A stretch of 64,000 nt of DNA from Verrucomicrobiota bacterium. Its GTDB lineage: Bacteria > Verrucomicrobiota > Verrucomicrobiia > Methylacidiphilales > UBA1321. Below the pieces are notes generated by a model. It was not told the DNA's origin and searched no databases. It worked only from the letters and a program-made list of their open reading frames with translations. A program made the position numbers and the translations under genes. The stretch is taken from assembly GCA_013286145.1 (NCBI GenBank), contig JABDGH010000001.1, positions 62,001-126,000 of the forward strand, written 5' to 3'. Below, one piece after another: positions 28,736 to 38,471 of this stretch. Positions within the stretch are counted from its first letter, which is position 1. Each line of letters opens with the position of its first letter.

Positions 28736-29538
28736 CCTCTTCACTTGAACAACGTAAACGCAGGCCACATCGTTTCGATGCAACGTTGCAGGGTCACAAG
28801 TTGACGCTGGCCTACCGGGGCACCGATTTCTCCGGCTGGCAACGCCAACCGAATAAGCGAACCGTTCAGGAATGCATCGAAAATGCACTGGAGAAAATCT
28901 GGGGCGCGAAAATTATCCTGCAAGGTTCCGGACGAACCGATACCGGCGTTCACGCGCTTGGGCAGGTGGCGTCCTTCAATGCCCCGCGCCTACATGCCGA
29001 TAGCATTCTGCAACGCGCCTTGAACGCCAATCTTCCCCGCGATGTGCGCGTGGTGAAGTGTCGCCTGGTATCTCCTGCGTTCCACGCACGTTTTGATAGC
29101 GTGGAAAAAACTTATCGTTACCTGATCTGGAATCACCTGGTGCAGGATCCGTTTACTTGGGACACCCATTGGCATGTGCCGCGTCCGTTGGATTTAACCG
29201 CCATGCGTCGTGCATCCCGCTTTCTCCAGGGCAAACACGATTTCGCTTCCTTCACGAGCAATCCCGGTTATGAGCGCGAAACAACAGTGCGAACCATGCG
29301 CCGGGTCTCGCTTGTGCACGACAAGGAGACACTGACATTTCACTTCACTGCCGATGGATTTCTCTATCGCATGGTACGGAATTTGGTCGGCGGACTCGTA
29401 AAAGTTGGCCTGGGCAAGATCAGCGTTGCCGATTTCGGAAAAATCCTGCATGCCTGTTCGCGCTCCGAGGCGCCTGCGACCGCTCCCGCATGTGGGCTTT
29501 ATCTCGTCAGCGTCAAATACCCGCCACGCCCTTCCTGA
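28732..29538 (+). CDS. truA: tRNA pseudouridine(38-40) synthase
   Basis: LTLAYRGTDFSGWQRQPNKRTVQECIENAL...GSGRTDTGVHALGQVASF. Confidence 0.95.
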   Translation: MTSSLEQRKRRPHRFDATLQGHKLTLAYRGTDFSGWQRQPNKRTVQECIENALEKIWGAKIILQGSGRTDTGVHALGQVASFNAPRLHADSILQRALNANLPRDVRVVKCRLVSPAFHARFDSVEKTYRYLIWNHLVQDPFTWDTHWHVPRPLDLTAMRRASRFLQGKHDFASFTSNPGYERETTVRTMRRVSLVHDKETLTFHFTADGFLYRMVRNLVGGLVKVGLGKISVADFGKILHACSRSEAPATAPACGLYLVSVKYPPRPS

Positions 29539-29540
29539 GC

Positions 29541-30011
29541 ATGTCCCCAAGGCACCAACTGCAAATCGTCCTGGTCGAGCCGGAAATTCCACCCAATACC
29601 GGCGCGATTGCCCGGCTTTGCGCCGCCACGCACACCGTACTGCATCTCGTGGAACCGCTTGGGTTCAAGCTCGACGACCGCGCCTTGAAACGCGCTGGCA
29701 TGGATTACTGGGAGCACGTCACCTGGCAAAGCTGGCCGAACTGGACTGCGCTGCACGAAGCTCATCCCGGCGCGACGTTTTATTTCCTGACGACGAAAAC
29801 GGATCGGCCTTACACCAAAGCCCCTTTTCAAGCAGGCGATTTTCTGGTTTTCGGGCGGGAAACCAAGGGACTTCCCGAGTCGTTATTGAAGAAAAATGCC
29901 GGGACGTGTCTCACCATTCCCATGGCAAACCCCGAGGTGAGAAGCTTGAACCTGGCAACCGCAGCGGCGATTGTTCTCTTTGAGGCCTTGCGGCAAATCG
30001 AAACGATTTAA
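29541..30011 (+). CDS. trmL: tRNA (cytidine(34)-2'-O)-methyltransferase
   Basis: LQIVLVEPEIPPNTGAIARLCAATHTVLHLVEPLGF...FGRETKGLPE...NLATAAAIVLFEALRQ; start corrected from 29490. Confidence 0.93.
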   Translation: MSPRHQLQIVLVEPEIPPNTGAIARLCAATHTVLHLVEPLGFKLDDRALKRAGMDYWEHVTWQSWPNWTALHEAHPGATFYFLTTKTDRPYTKAPFQAGDFLVFGRETKGLPESLLKKNAGTCLTIPMANPEVRSLNLATAAAIVLFEALRQIETI

Positions 30012-30015
30012 CGCC

Positions 30016-30201
30016 TTATCGCGTCATGCCGCCGAGCTGTCCGGTGGTTTCCCACTGCTCCGGCTTGTTCCACGGGATACTGGAAACAGGTTGACCAGTC
30101 GCATCGACATTCCCCGTCGATGGCGACGTGCTGGTACTCGAACATCCGACCTGAACCAAAACCAAAGGCAAGAGAAACAGCGTCAAACGAAGGCGTGTCA
30201 T
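30016..30201 (-). CDS. Small lipoprotein
   Basis: MTRLRLTLFLLPLVLVQVGCSSTSTS lipobox. Confidence 0.5.
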   Translation of the reverse strand: MTRLRLTLFLLPLVLVQVGCSSTSTSPSTGNVDATGQPVSSIPWNKPEQWETTGQLGGMTR

Positions 30202-30205
30202 GCCC

Positions 30206-30964
30206 CTAGTTAAGCACATAATCACCGATTTGAATATCACCTTTTGAACTGGGCAGTATATCGGCCACGGAATCATTGGGATCAGCCTTGGTGACCTTAA
30301 CTTTACCTAAAAAATCATTGCCGCGATAAATAATCAATTCGCCATTGGGTACCACTCCATTGGACAGACCGACATCAAGAACGACAAAATTCCAAGCCCG
30401 ATTGACGTAAGTCACCCTGCCGCTGATACCTGGAGGCATGGTGCCTGTTTTTGCCCGGTTAATTTCCTCCTTAAGCTGCGCAACTTGTTTGCTGGCAGCA
30501 TCAAGCTGATCGGCCAAAATCTTTTGTTCGGTTTCGGCTGCGATTTTTTCCGACTTCGCTTTTTCCATGGCAGCCTTCACTTCGTCGGGGGACATGCCGC
30601 TAAAAGCATCCTGATAACCCTTTAAATCCGCCGTGGCCTTGTCAACAGCATCCGTAGCTTGTTTAAGGGATGTTTTTAAGTCCGCCTCCGTTTTCATGCC
30701 CGCAGTGAGCTTTAAATTCAAATCGTCAATATTGCCCTTGGCTTCGGTCAAGGCGGTATTAGTCGCGTCTTTTTCCTTAATGGCAGCGTCTTTTTCCGCC
30801 GTAGCGGCGACAGTAGCCTTTTTGGCCGTTACAGTCTCTGCCTGGCTCGTGGCAAGATTCGTCTTCGTTTCATCGTACTTTTGAACCAGCACCCAAGCTC
30901 CATAAATGGCAGCTAGTGCGCCTGCTAAAGCAACGTACAGAAATATTTTTCCAAGTGTGGACAT
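30206..30964 (-). CDS. Hypothetical membrane-anchored coiled-coil protein
   Basis: N-terminal TM, long Lys/Glu/Ala coiled coil, small C-terminal beta-type domain. Confidence 0.7.
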   Translation of the reverse strand: MSTLGKIFLYVALAGALAAIYGAWVLVQKYDETKTNLATSQAETVTAKKATVAATAEKDAAIKEKDATNTALTEAKGNIDDLNLKLTAGMKTEADLKTSLKQATDAVDKATADLKGYQDAFSGMSPDEVKAAMEKAKSEKIAAETEQKILADQLDAASKQVAQLKEEINRAKTGTMPPGISGRVTYVNRAWNFVVLDVGLSNGVVPNGELIIYRGNDFLGKVKVTKADPNDSVADILPSSKGDIQIGDYVLN

Positions 30965-31104
30965 GTGATAAGTTTGCTAGGTCGTTGAGTTAAAACGGTT
31001 CAGGGAAGTTTCCTAAAAATGAATCAACTGTCAATTCATTCTTACACTCCAATAATGGAAATGACATTTTTTGATGAAAAAGGCAATAACTTCCTGAAAT
31101 TTAA

Positions 31105-31560
31105 TCATTTCCAACGAGCGGTGCGATGAATGCGGCTCAGTTCATCGGCAAAGGAACTGCCTTCCTGTTCCAGCATTTTTAGAAGCCATTCCGGGGAGGC
31201 ACTCGCCGCTCCCAATGACTCGACGGTAAGTTTCTCAACCTCGTCAGCCGTGATGACCAAAATCTCCTGGACCACCCCGGAAGACGCCACCAGACGCTCG
31301 ATGATGCTGTCCGCTGTTTGATCCGCCGTGGCGTAGGCGATAACCATGTCATAAGGCTTCTTTGACCCCGAAGCGACGGCCGTTCCAAGCTTTCCATCGA
31401 GTATCAGGGTTACACGCCAGGAAGTGGTGTCGTGCAGTTGTTGCAAACGATCGGCCAGCACCTTCCGCGCATAGGCACGATTATGGTCATGAAGAGCCCT
31501 TAAATCAGGCCATGCAAAAATCACGCTATGGCCATCGACGACCAGATAACGTGCACTCAT
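31105..31560 (-). CDS. NYN-domain (YacP-like) RNase family protein
   Basis: YLVVDGHSVIFAWPDL...LILDGKLGT...YATADQTADSIIERLV...ILVITADEVEK. Confidence 0.85.
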   Translation of the reverse strand: MSARYLVVDGHSVIFAWPDLRALHDHNRAYARKVLADRLQQLHDTTSWRVTLILDGKLGTAVASGSKKPYDMVIAYATADQTADSIIERLVASSGVVQEILVITADEVEKLTVESLGAASASPEWLLKMLEQEGSSFADELSRIHRTARWK

Positions 31561-31588
31561 GTAAAATCGGGACGGTGCCCGGAAGACC

Positions 31589-31693
31589 TTACGCCTTGGC
31601 GGTAGCCGCAGTCGTTTTGGATTTAATCTTTTGCCTCTTCTTGTAATTGAGGCGACGACGACGTTTCTGAACTTTATTCAACTGTTGACCCAT
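31589..31693 (-). CDS. 34-aa highly basic protein (not in ORF track)
   Basis: ATG..TAA: MGQQLNKVQKRRRRLNYKKRQKIKSKTTAATAKA; immediately upstream of and co-directional with the YacP-like gene. Confidence 0.6.
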   Translation of the reverse strand: MGQQLNKVQKRRRRLNYKKRQKIKSKTTAATAKA

Positions 31694-31752
31694 AAGAGAC
31701 TTGTTGCGAGAAACGGACTCTTAGTCAAGCTTGGGCTGCAAACTCATCTCTT

Positions 31753-32208
31753 ATGCTTACCGCAGAAAACTACCGAATCGGCATCATTGCCGACACCCAT
31801 GACCGTTGGATTCCAGAGGTCGCGACCCTTTTTCGTGACGTGGATGAAATCTGGCACTTGGGCGATGTTTGCGCGGAATCGATCCTGGACGAGCTGCGAG
31901 CGATCAATTCCAACCTGACCGTGGTTTTGGGCAATAATGATTTCACGTTGTCTTCGCCCCTGTGTCTCGACCTGGAGCGGGGCGGGGAACGCTTTCACCT
32001 GATTCATATCCTGCCCCGGCACATGCCGCCACAGACTGATTGGCTCCTTTTCGGTCATACCCATCGACCTGCCGATGAAATGCATGAAGGCGTACATTTG
32101 TTCAATCCGGGTTCGGCAGGCCGGGCCAACAAGGGCGCGCCGGTAAGCGTCGGCTTTCTCATCCGGGAAAACGGCAAAAAATTCCGCGCGGAAATTGCGT
32201 TGCTTTGA
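31753..32208 (+). CDS. YfcE/MJ0936-type metallophosphoesterase
   Basis: YRIGIIADTHDRWIPE...HLGDVC...VLGNND...FGHTHRP...NPGSAG. Confidence 0.93.
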   Translation: MLTAENYRIGIIADTHDRWIPEVATLFRDVDEIWHLGDVCAESILDELRAINSNLTVVLGNNDFTLSSPLCLDLERGGERFHLIHILPRHMPPQTDWLLFGHTHRPADEMHEGVHLFNPGSAGRANKGAPVSVGFLIRENGKKFRAEIALL

Positions 32209-32252
32209 TTTTCTTAATGTAGCGGCGGTCTATTATCGTCGCACTATAAAAT

Positions 32253-32463
32253 CCGTCATCCTGAGCTTGTCGAAGGATCAGCTTCCATAAGGTGTCCGCG
32301 TTGCCCGACAAGTAGTGGCTTATCGGGAGCTGATCCTTCGACAAGCTCAGGATGACGGGTTGGGATGGTGGTAAATTAATGCCCTCGCTATCGCTCGATA
32401 TAAACAGAACCCAAATTAGAACACCACCGATGTGTCTGATCCCTCGACAAGCTCGGGATGACC
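32253..32463. repeat. Family 1 palindromic element plus extra half-element
   Basis: CCGTCATCCTGAGCTTGTCGAAGGATCAGC...GCTGATCCTTCGACAAGCTCAGGATGACGG, then CTGATCCCTCGACAAGCTCGGGATGACC. Confidence 0.85.
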
Positions 32464-32479
32464 GCTTATAGAGTAGCCA

Positions 32480-33602
32480 ATGGCCTCTCTTCCCCTTCCC
32501 GACGTCACCGACCTTGAAACCCGCCTTGGGCAGCTTCGGAGGTTTCTTTGACCTGCCTGCGCTAAAAACCCAACTGGCCGAGTATGAAGTCAGGATGGCC
32601 GCTCCCGCATTTTGGGACAATGCCCAGGCAGCCCAGAAGATCATCGGCGAAGCCAACGCCATTCGCGCCAAGCTCGACCCTCTTAAAGACCTCGAGCAAA
32701 AAATTGCCGACCTGACGACCTTGCATGAATTGGTCATCGAGGATGCCAGCGAGCAGGCGGGCAAGGAATTTCAAGCCGAGTACGATGCCGTTGCCAAGTC
32801 GCTCAGCGCACTCGAAATGCGCGTCTTGCTCGGCGGCCCGATGGATCGCAACAACGCGATTATCAGTCTCCACGCCGGGGCGGGTGGCACCGAGGCGTGC
32901 GACTGGGCGAACATGCTTCTGCGCATGTACCAGCGTTTCGCCGAAAAATCGGGTTATAAGGTCGAGATGCTCGACATTCTCCAGGGAGAGGAAGCCGGGA
33001 TTAAAACCGCGACGTTGCAGGTCAAAGGCGAATTTGCCTATGGACGGCTCAAGGCGGAGCACGGTGTGCATCGGCTCGTCCGCATCTCACCCTTTAATTC
33101 GGCGGGTAAACGCCAGACCTCCTTTGCTTCACTCGACGTGATCGCGGAAGTGGATGACAGCATCGATATCAAGATTGAGGAGAAGGACATTCGCGTTGAT
33201 GTCTATCGCTCCGGCGGCCCCGGCGGCCAGGGCGTGAATACGACCGATTCCGCAGTGCGCATTACCCACATTCCAAGCGGCCTCGTCGTCACCTGCCAAA
33301 ACGAGCGGTCGCAGATCAAGAATCGCGCCACGGCCATGAACGTGCTCAAGGCGCGTCTCTATGAACTGGAAATCGACAAGAAGCGGGCCGAGATGGAAAA
33401 GCATTATGGCGAGAAGGGCGAAATCGGCTGGGGTCGCCAGATTCGCTCCTATGTGTTTCAGCCTTACCAGATGGTGAAGGATCTCCGTACCGGTGAACAA
33501 ACCAGCGACGTGCAGGCCGTCATGGATGGCGATCTCAACGCGTTCATCGAGGCGTTCCTGCGCGGTAAAAAACGCTCGGATGCCGATACGGATGAGGAGT
33601 AA
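32480..33602 (+). CDS. prfB: Peptide chain release factor 2 with +1 programmed frameshift (join 32480..32548, 32550..33602)
   Basis: Frame-0 start MASLPLPDVTDLETRLGQLRRFL then in-frame TGA at 32549-32551 in ..CGGAGGTTTCTTTGAC..; +1 frame continues DLPALKTQLAEYEVRMAAPAFWDN...; GGQGVNTTDSAVRITHIPSG. Confidence 0.95.
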
Positions 33603-33615
33603 GGTTAAGCGTTAA

Positions 33616-34392
33616 ATGAACAAACTCGCCGAAATCAATGCCAGCAAGGAAGCCGAATGGAAAAGGCTGGAGCCGCACGCTGCCGAATTGCGCAAGCAGG
33701 CGCTTCTGCGAAATGATTTCCGCCCTTTCCGCCCGGCACTCCAGCACGGGAGCGAGGTGGCCATCATCGCCGAGGTAAAAAAGGCGTCGCCCTCGGCGGG
33801 AATTATCGCGGAAAATTTCAGCCCCCTCTCCCAGGCTCGCGAATATGCACGAGGCGGCGCGCACGCCCTGAGTGTCTTGACCGATGAAAAGTATTTCGGC
33901 GGACATTTGAGCTACCTGAAACAGATTCGCGAGCAAGTCGATCTGCCGTTGCTGCGCAAGGACTTCATCGTTCACGAACTCCAGGTTTACGAGAGCGTGG
34001 TCGCGGGTGCGGACGCCATTCTTCTCATCGTTGCCAGCCTCGATGATCCCACTCTCCTATCCCTCTATAACAAGGCCAAGTCGTGCCAGCTTGATGTGCT
34101 GGTCGAAGTGCATGACCTTGCTGAAATGGAACGCGCGCTCGATCTTGGGGCCGACATCATTGGAATCAATAACCGCAACCTGAAGACCTTCGAGGTCGAC
34201 CTGGCGACGACCGAGGCTCTTTCGGAGGAAATCCCGAACGACACGGTGGCGATCAGCGAAAGCGGGATCAAAACGGCGGAGGATGTCCGGCGGGTTCGCG
34301 CCTGCGGAATCAACGCGGTGCTCGTCGGCGAGGCGCTCATGCGGGCCAAGAATGTCCCCGAAAAGCTGGCGGAATTATTGTTGAAAAATTGA
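33616..34392 (+). CDS. trpC: Indole-3-glycerol phosphate synthase
   Basis: VAIIAEVKKASPSAGIIAENFSP...ISESGIKTAEDV. Confidence 0.95.
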   Translation: MNKLAEINASKEAEWKRLEPHAAELRKQALLRNDFRPFRPALQHGSEVAIIAEVKKASPSAGIIAENFSPLSQAREYARGGAHALSVLTDEKYFGGHLSYLKQIREQVDLPLLRKDFIVHELQVYESVVAGADAILLIVASLDDPTLLSLYNKAKSCQLDVLVEVHDLAEMERALDLGADIIGINNRNLKTFEVDLATTEALSEEIPNDTVAISESGIKTAEDVRRVRACGINAVLVGEALMRAKNVPEKLAELLLKN

Positions 34393-34422
34393 TAGTCGTC
34401 CTCTTTTAAAATTCTAAAAGCC

Positions 34423-34527
34423 TGTCATCCTGAGCTTGTCGAAGGATCAGCCCCCGGTAAGTATTCGCTCACAGGGTGAAGTGCAGGCTTTCTGGAAGCT
34501 GATCCTTCGACAAGCTCAGGATGACGG
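34423..34527. repeat. Family 1 palindromic element between trpC and trpF
   Basis: Inverted arms TGTCATCCTGAGCTTGTCGAAGGATCAGC/GCTGATCCTTCGACAAGCTCAGGATGACG. Confidence 0.85.
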
Positions 34528-34538
34528 AATTTAAATGT

Positions 34539-35165
34539 ATGCCCCTACGTGTTAAAATTTGCGGTATTACGAACCTGGAAGATGCACAAGCTGCCGTGAC
34601 GGCGGGTGCGGATGCGCTGGGCTTTATTCTTTACGAGAAGAGCAAACGGTTCATCCCCATCGAGGAAGCGATTAAAATTATCGAGGCGCTGCCACCGTTC
34701 GTGCAGACCGTGGCCGTGACGGTAAATGCGAACAAGGAGTTTTCCAACCTGGGCTGGAGGAAGCAGCTCAAGAACTTCGGAGTGGCGCAACTGCACGGCC
34801 AGGAATCGCCGGTGCATGTCAAAGCGGTGGGTAAATATCTCTCCGTGATCAAGGTGCTGGCCGCCGACCAGGCCGAGGCAATTACGCCGGAAAGCTACGC
34901 CGTTTCCGCATTCCTCCTCGATACACCGTCAAAGGAGCATGGCGGCACGGGGCAAACCTTCGACTGGAGCCTCGCACTCGCCTTCAAAAAAAGGACGACG
35001 AAACCCCTTATTTTATCGGGCGGCCTGAACCCCGAAAATGTTGCGAAAGCGATTGAAACGGTGCATCCTTATGCTGTCGATGTGAGCAGCGGCGTCGAGG
35101 CCTCCCCCGGTAAGAAAGACCACTCCAAGCTGCGCGATTTCATCCAGATATGCAAAAACTCCTGA
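34539..35165 (+). CDS. trpF: Phosphoribosylanthranilate isomerase
   Basis: [30 protein letters not shown]...[14 protein letters not shown]...[15 protein letters not shown]; start corrected from 34521. Confidence 0.95.
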   Translation: MPLRVKICGITNLEDAQAAVTAGADALGFILYEKSKRFIPIEEAIKIIEALPPFVQTVAVTVNANKEFSNLGWRKQLKNFGVAQLHGQESPVHVKAVGKYLSVIKVLAADQAEAITPESYAVSAFLLDTPSKEHGGTGQTFDWSLALAFKKRTTKPLILSGGLNPENVAKAIETVHPYAVDVSSGVEASPGKKDHSKLRDFIQICKNS

Positions 35166-36349
35166 CTCAGGTGCCGGACGCCACGGGCCACTTTGGCCCG
35201 TATGGCGGCATGTTCGTGCCCGAGACGCTCATGGCGCCTTTGCACGAGTTGGCGCAGGAGTACGAGAAAGCCAAGGCGGACAAGGCCTTTCGCAACGAAC
35301 TCAAATTTCTCCTCGAAGAGTATGCCGGTCGTCCTACGCCGCTTTATCGTGCGGAACGGATGACCCAGCGCCTGGGCGGAGCCAAGATTTATCTCAAGCG
35401 GGAAGATCTTCTCCATACCGGGGCGCACAAGATCAATAACGCCCTCGGCCAGGTTTTGCTGGCACGGCGGATGGGCAAAAAACGGGTGATTGCCGAGACC
35501 GGGGCGGGGCAGCATGGCGTAGCCACGGCCACTGTCGCGGCGCGGTTCGGACTTGAATGCGTTGTCTATATGGGTGCGGTCGACATGGAACGGCAGGCTT
35601 TAAACGTAACGCGTATGCGCCTCCTCGGGGCAACGGTGGTACCCGTGACCGCAGGGCAAAAGACGCTGAAGGAAGCAGTCAACGAAGCGATGCGCGACTG
35701 GGTGACGAATATCCGCTCCACGCACTACATTCTTGGCTCGGCGCTCGGTTCACACCCCTATCCGATGATGGTGCGCGATTTTCATCGCGTAATCGGCGAC
35801 GAGGCGCGCCGCCAGATTCTCGAACGCGAAGAACATCTGCCCGACGTTTTGCTCGCCTGCGTCGGTGGTGGTAGTAATGCCATCGGCCTCTTTTATCCCT
35901 TTATTGAGGACAAGCAGGTGCGCTGTATCGGCGTGGAAGCGGGTGGGCACGGCATCCTGGCCGGACAACACGCGGCGCGCTTTCAAGGTGGAAGCCTGGG
36001 GGTGCTTCAAGGCGCGCGGACGTTCATTCTTCAGGACAGCAACGGCCAGATCATGAATACCCATTCCATCTCGGCGGGACTCGATTACGCTGCGGTCGGG
36101 CCGGAACACGCCTGGTTGCGCGACGAAGGCCGCGTCGAATATACCTTCTGTGTCGATGACGAGGCGTTGAAGGCGTTCCGTTTCCTGAGCGAGACCGAAG
36201 GCATCATCCCCGCGATGGAAAGCGCCCACGCGATTGCCGAGGCGATCAAGCTCGCGCCGACAATGCGGCCCGACCAGACGATGATCATTTGTCTCTCTGG
36301 ACGCGGCGACAAGGACGTGCAGCAGGTGGCGCAGATGCTGGGGTTGTAG
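35150..36349 (+). CDS. trpB: Tryptophan synthase beta chain
   Basis: [15 protein letters not shown]...[19 protein letters not shown]...[14 protein letters not shown]...GGGSNAIG. Confidence 0.97.
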   Translation: MQKLLTQVPDATGHFGPYGGMFVPETLMAPLHELAQEYEKAKADKAFRNELKFLLEEYAGRPTPLYRAERMTQRLGGAKIYLKREDLLHTGAHKINNALGQVLLARRMGKKRVIAETGAGQHGVATATVAARFGLECVVYMGAVDMERQALNVTRMRLLGATVVPVTAGQKTLKEAVNEAMRDWVTNIRSTHYILGSALGSHPYPMMVRDFHRVIGDEARRQILEREEHLPDVLLACVGGGSNAIGLFYPFIEDKQVRCIGVEAGGHGILAGQHAARFQGGSLGVLQGARTFILQDSNGQIMNTHSISAGLDYAAVGPEHAWLRDEGRVEYTFCVDDEALKAFRFLSETEGIIPAMESAHAIAEAIKLAPTMRPDQTMIICLSGRGDKDVQQVAQMLGL

Positions 36350-36356
36350 AAAAGAT

Positions 36357-36498
36357 TGTCATCCTGAGCTTGTCGAAGGATCAGACGCATGGGAGATAAT
36401 CAACCCGTCGGACAACTTAAATCCGACGGGTTTTCGTGGTCGTCTGACTTTTGGATAAGAAGGACGCGTCTGATCCCTCGACAAGCTCGGGATGACGG
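36357..36498. repeat. Family 1 element (extended loop)
   Basis: TGTCATCCTGAGCTTGTCGAAGGATCAGACGC...GCGTCTGATCCCTCGACAAGCTCGGGATGACGG. Confidence 0.8.
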
Positions 36499-36511
36499 AT
36501 TAAAAAAGACT

Positions 36512-37384
36512 ATGCGAAGCATGACTGGATATGGGCGGGGCACGGCCACTTTTGATGGACGGCAAATCGCGGTTGAATTGAGTTCGGTCAACCGCAAGCA
36601 GGCGGAGATTTCTCTTTCGCTGCCCCGCGCTTTCATGGAACTCGAACCGCGTGTGCGGGATGAGATCAATGCCCATCTTTCGCGGGGACGCCTCACCGTG
36701 GCCGTGGGGCTTCATGCCAAGGGCGGAGGTCGCACCGGCGCGATCAATCTTGCCGCAGCCCGGGCCTATCGTGATCAACTGGAATCCATCCGCAAGACAC
36801 TGAAGCTCGGTGGAGAAATTACCTTGGATCAGATTCTGCGCGGGCCGGGTGTACTCGATTCCGAAAACATGGAAATCGAAGTGGAAACAGCCTGGACTGC
36901 CTTGCAGAAGGCGCTCAAGGCCGCACTGGAACAATTCGTCCAGATGCGCAAACGCGAAGGAAAAGCCCTCGCCACCGATTTGCAAAAGCGGACTTTCGCG
37001 ATACAAAAAAACGTGAAGACGATCAGCGTCCTCGCCCCGAAAGTCATGGAACATCATCGCGGCCTCCTGCTGGAACGCGCCTCCAAGGCCGGGCTGGAGA
37101 TCGAGGCTTCGGATGAGCGGCTATTGAAGGAAATCGTTTTCTTTGCCGACCGGAGCGATATTTCGGAGGAACTGACCCGCCTGCGGAGCCATCTTGACCA
37201 GTTCCTCGGTCACCTGAACAAGGACGAGCCAGTAGGACGCACCCTCGATTTTCTCCTCCAGGAATTGTTCCGGGAGACCAATACCATTGGCAACAAGGCC
37301 AATTTCCTCGCCATCAGCCAAATCGTCGTTGGCATGAAAACAGAGTTGGAAAAATTGCGGGAGCAGGTTCAGAATATCGAATGA
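36512..37384 (+). CDS. YicC family endoribonuclease
   Basis: MRSMTGYGRGTATFDGRQIAVELSSVNRK...LGHLNKDEPVGRTLDFLLQELFRETNTIGNKA; N-terminal ORF extension encoded by repeat. Confidence 0.93.
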   Translation: MRSMTGYGRGTATFDGRQIAVELSSVNRKQAEISLSLPRAFMELEPRVRDEINAHLSRGRLTVAVGLHAKGGGRTGAINLAAARAYRDQLESIRKTLKLGGEITLDQILRGPGVLDSENMEIEVETAWTALQKALKAALEQFVQMRKREGKALATDLQKRTFAIQKNVKTISVLAPKVMEHHRGLLLERASKAGLEIEASDERLLKEIVFFADRSDISEELTRLRSHLDQFLGHLNKDEPVGRTLDFLLQELFRETNTIGNKANFLAISQIVVGMKTELEKLREQVQNIE

Positions 37385-38010
37385 ACCCGACGACCTTCCG
37401 ACGCCAGGGCATTCTCTTTGTCATCTCCGCCCCGTCGGGCACCGGCAAAACCACGCTGTGCGAAAATCTGCGGGCCACGCCCGATTTCATCTATTCTGTT
37501 TCCTGCACGACACGGCCCGCGCGTCCCGGTGAGATCGATGGAACCGATTATCATTTTCTCTCCAAGGAAGAATTTCTCAGCCGCATTCACCATGGCGATA
37601 TGCTGGAACATGCGCTCGTCCACGGAAATTATTACGGAACGCTGAAGGCGACCGTCAAGGAGGCGCTCACCCAGGGAACCGACGTCCTGCTCGACATCGA
37701 CGTACAGGGAGCTGCCTCAGTTCGCAAAACGGATGATGTCATGGTGCGCGATTCGCTCGTCGATGTTTTCATCATGCCGCCCACGCTGGAGGAATTGGAA
37801 AAGCGTTTACGCAAGCGCGGCACGGAAACCGAGGAGCAGGTTCAGCAGAGGCTCCGCACCGGGCGGGAGGAATCGAAACTGTGGCCTCTCTACAAATATA
37901 CGATTCTGAGCGGCTCGATGGAGGAAGACCTGATCAAGTTTAGGGCGATCATGCGGGCCGAGCGTTATCTCAGCCGTCGCCTCGAATTGACCGATCTTCC
38001 GGCAAGCTAG
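37381..38010 (+). CDS. gmk: Guanylate kinase
   Basis: LFVISAPSGTGKTTLCENL...SVSCTTRPARPGEIDGTDYHFLS. Confidence 0.96.
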   Translation: MNPTTFRRQGILFVISAPSGTGKTTLCENLRATPDFIYSVSCTTRPARPGEIDGTDYHFLSKEEFLSRIHHGDMLEHALVHGNYYGTLKATVKEALTQGTDVLLDIDVQGAASVRKTDDVMVRDSLVDVFIMPPTLEELEKRLRKRGTETEEQVQQRLRTGREESKLWPLYKYTILSGSMEEDLIKFRAIMRAERYLSRRLELTDLPAS

Positions 38011-38112
38011 AGGCCATATTTAGCCCTTCAAAACCTGCTCCGGGCTTAAAACTTAACTCGATTAGTTAAAATTTGGCTTTCTTCATTGCAGAAGGTTGAT
38101 AGCTCTAACGTG

Positions 38113-38451
38113 ATGCAAATCACCGAACGGACCGAAGACACCATACCCATCGTTTCGATTACGGGCGATATTGACCTGGAAAACTCGCCCAAACTGCGGG
38201 AATACCTGAAGCCCAAGGCATCTCAAAAAACGCCCCGGCTGCTGCTCGATTTCACGGGAGTGAGCTATATCGATTCCTCCGGGCTGGCAACGTTGATCGA
38301 GTATTTCCAGTCCGTGCAAGGTTTCGGAGGCAAGCTGGCCCTGGCTTCGCTAAGCCCGCGCGTGAAAAATGTCTTCGAGATTGTGCGCCTGGAGCAAATC
38401 TTCTCCCTCCATCCCGATATCCCCTCCGCGCTGGCCGCGCTTAAATCTTAA
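38113..38451 (+). CDS. STAS-domain protein (MlaB/anti-anti-sigma-like)
   Basis: LLLDFTGVSYIDSSGLATLIEYFQ; adjacent to MlaE/F/D homologues. Confidence 0.88.
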   Translation: MQITERTEDTIPIVSITGDIDLENSPKLREYLKPKASQKTPRLLLDFTGVSYIDSSGLATLIEYFQSVQGFGGKLALASLSPRVKNVFEIVRLEQIFSLHPDIPSALAALKS

Positions 38452-38471
38452 CGGAAAAGGGGAGCACAACC

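Noticed and set aside
32159-32764. 201-aa minus-strand ORF across the prfB start and containing VILSLSKDQ / LRQAQDDG
   Set aside because: Encoded by the palindromic repeat and antisense prfB sequence; not a gene.
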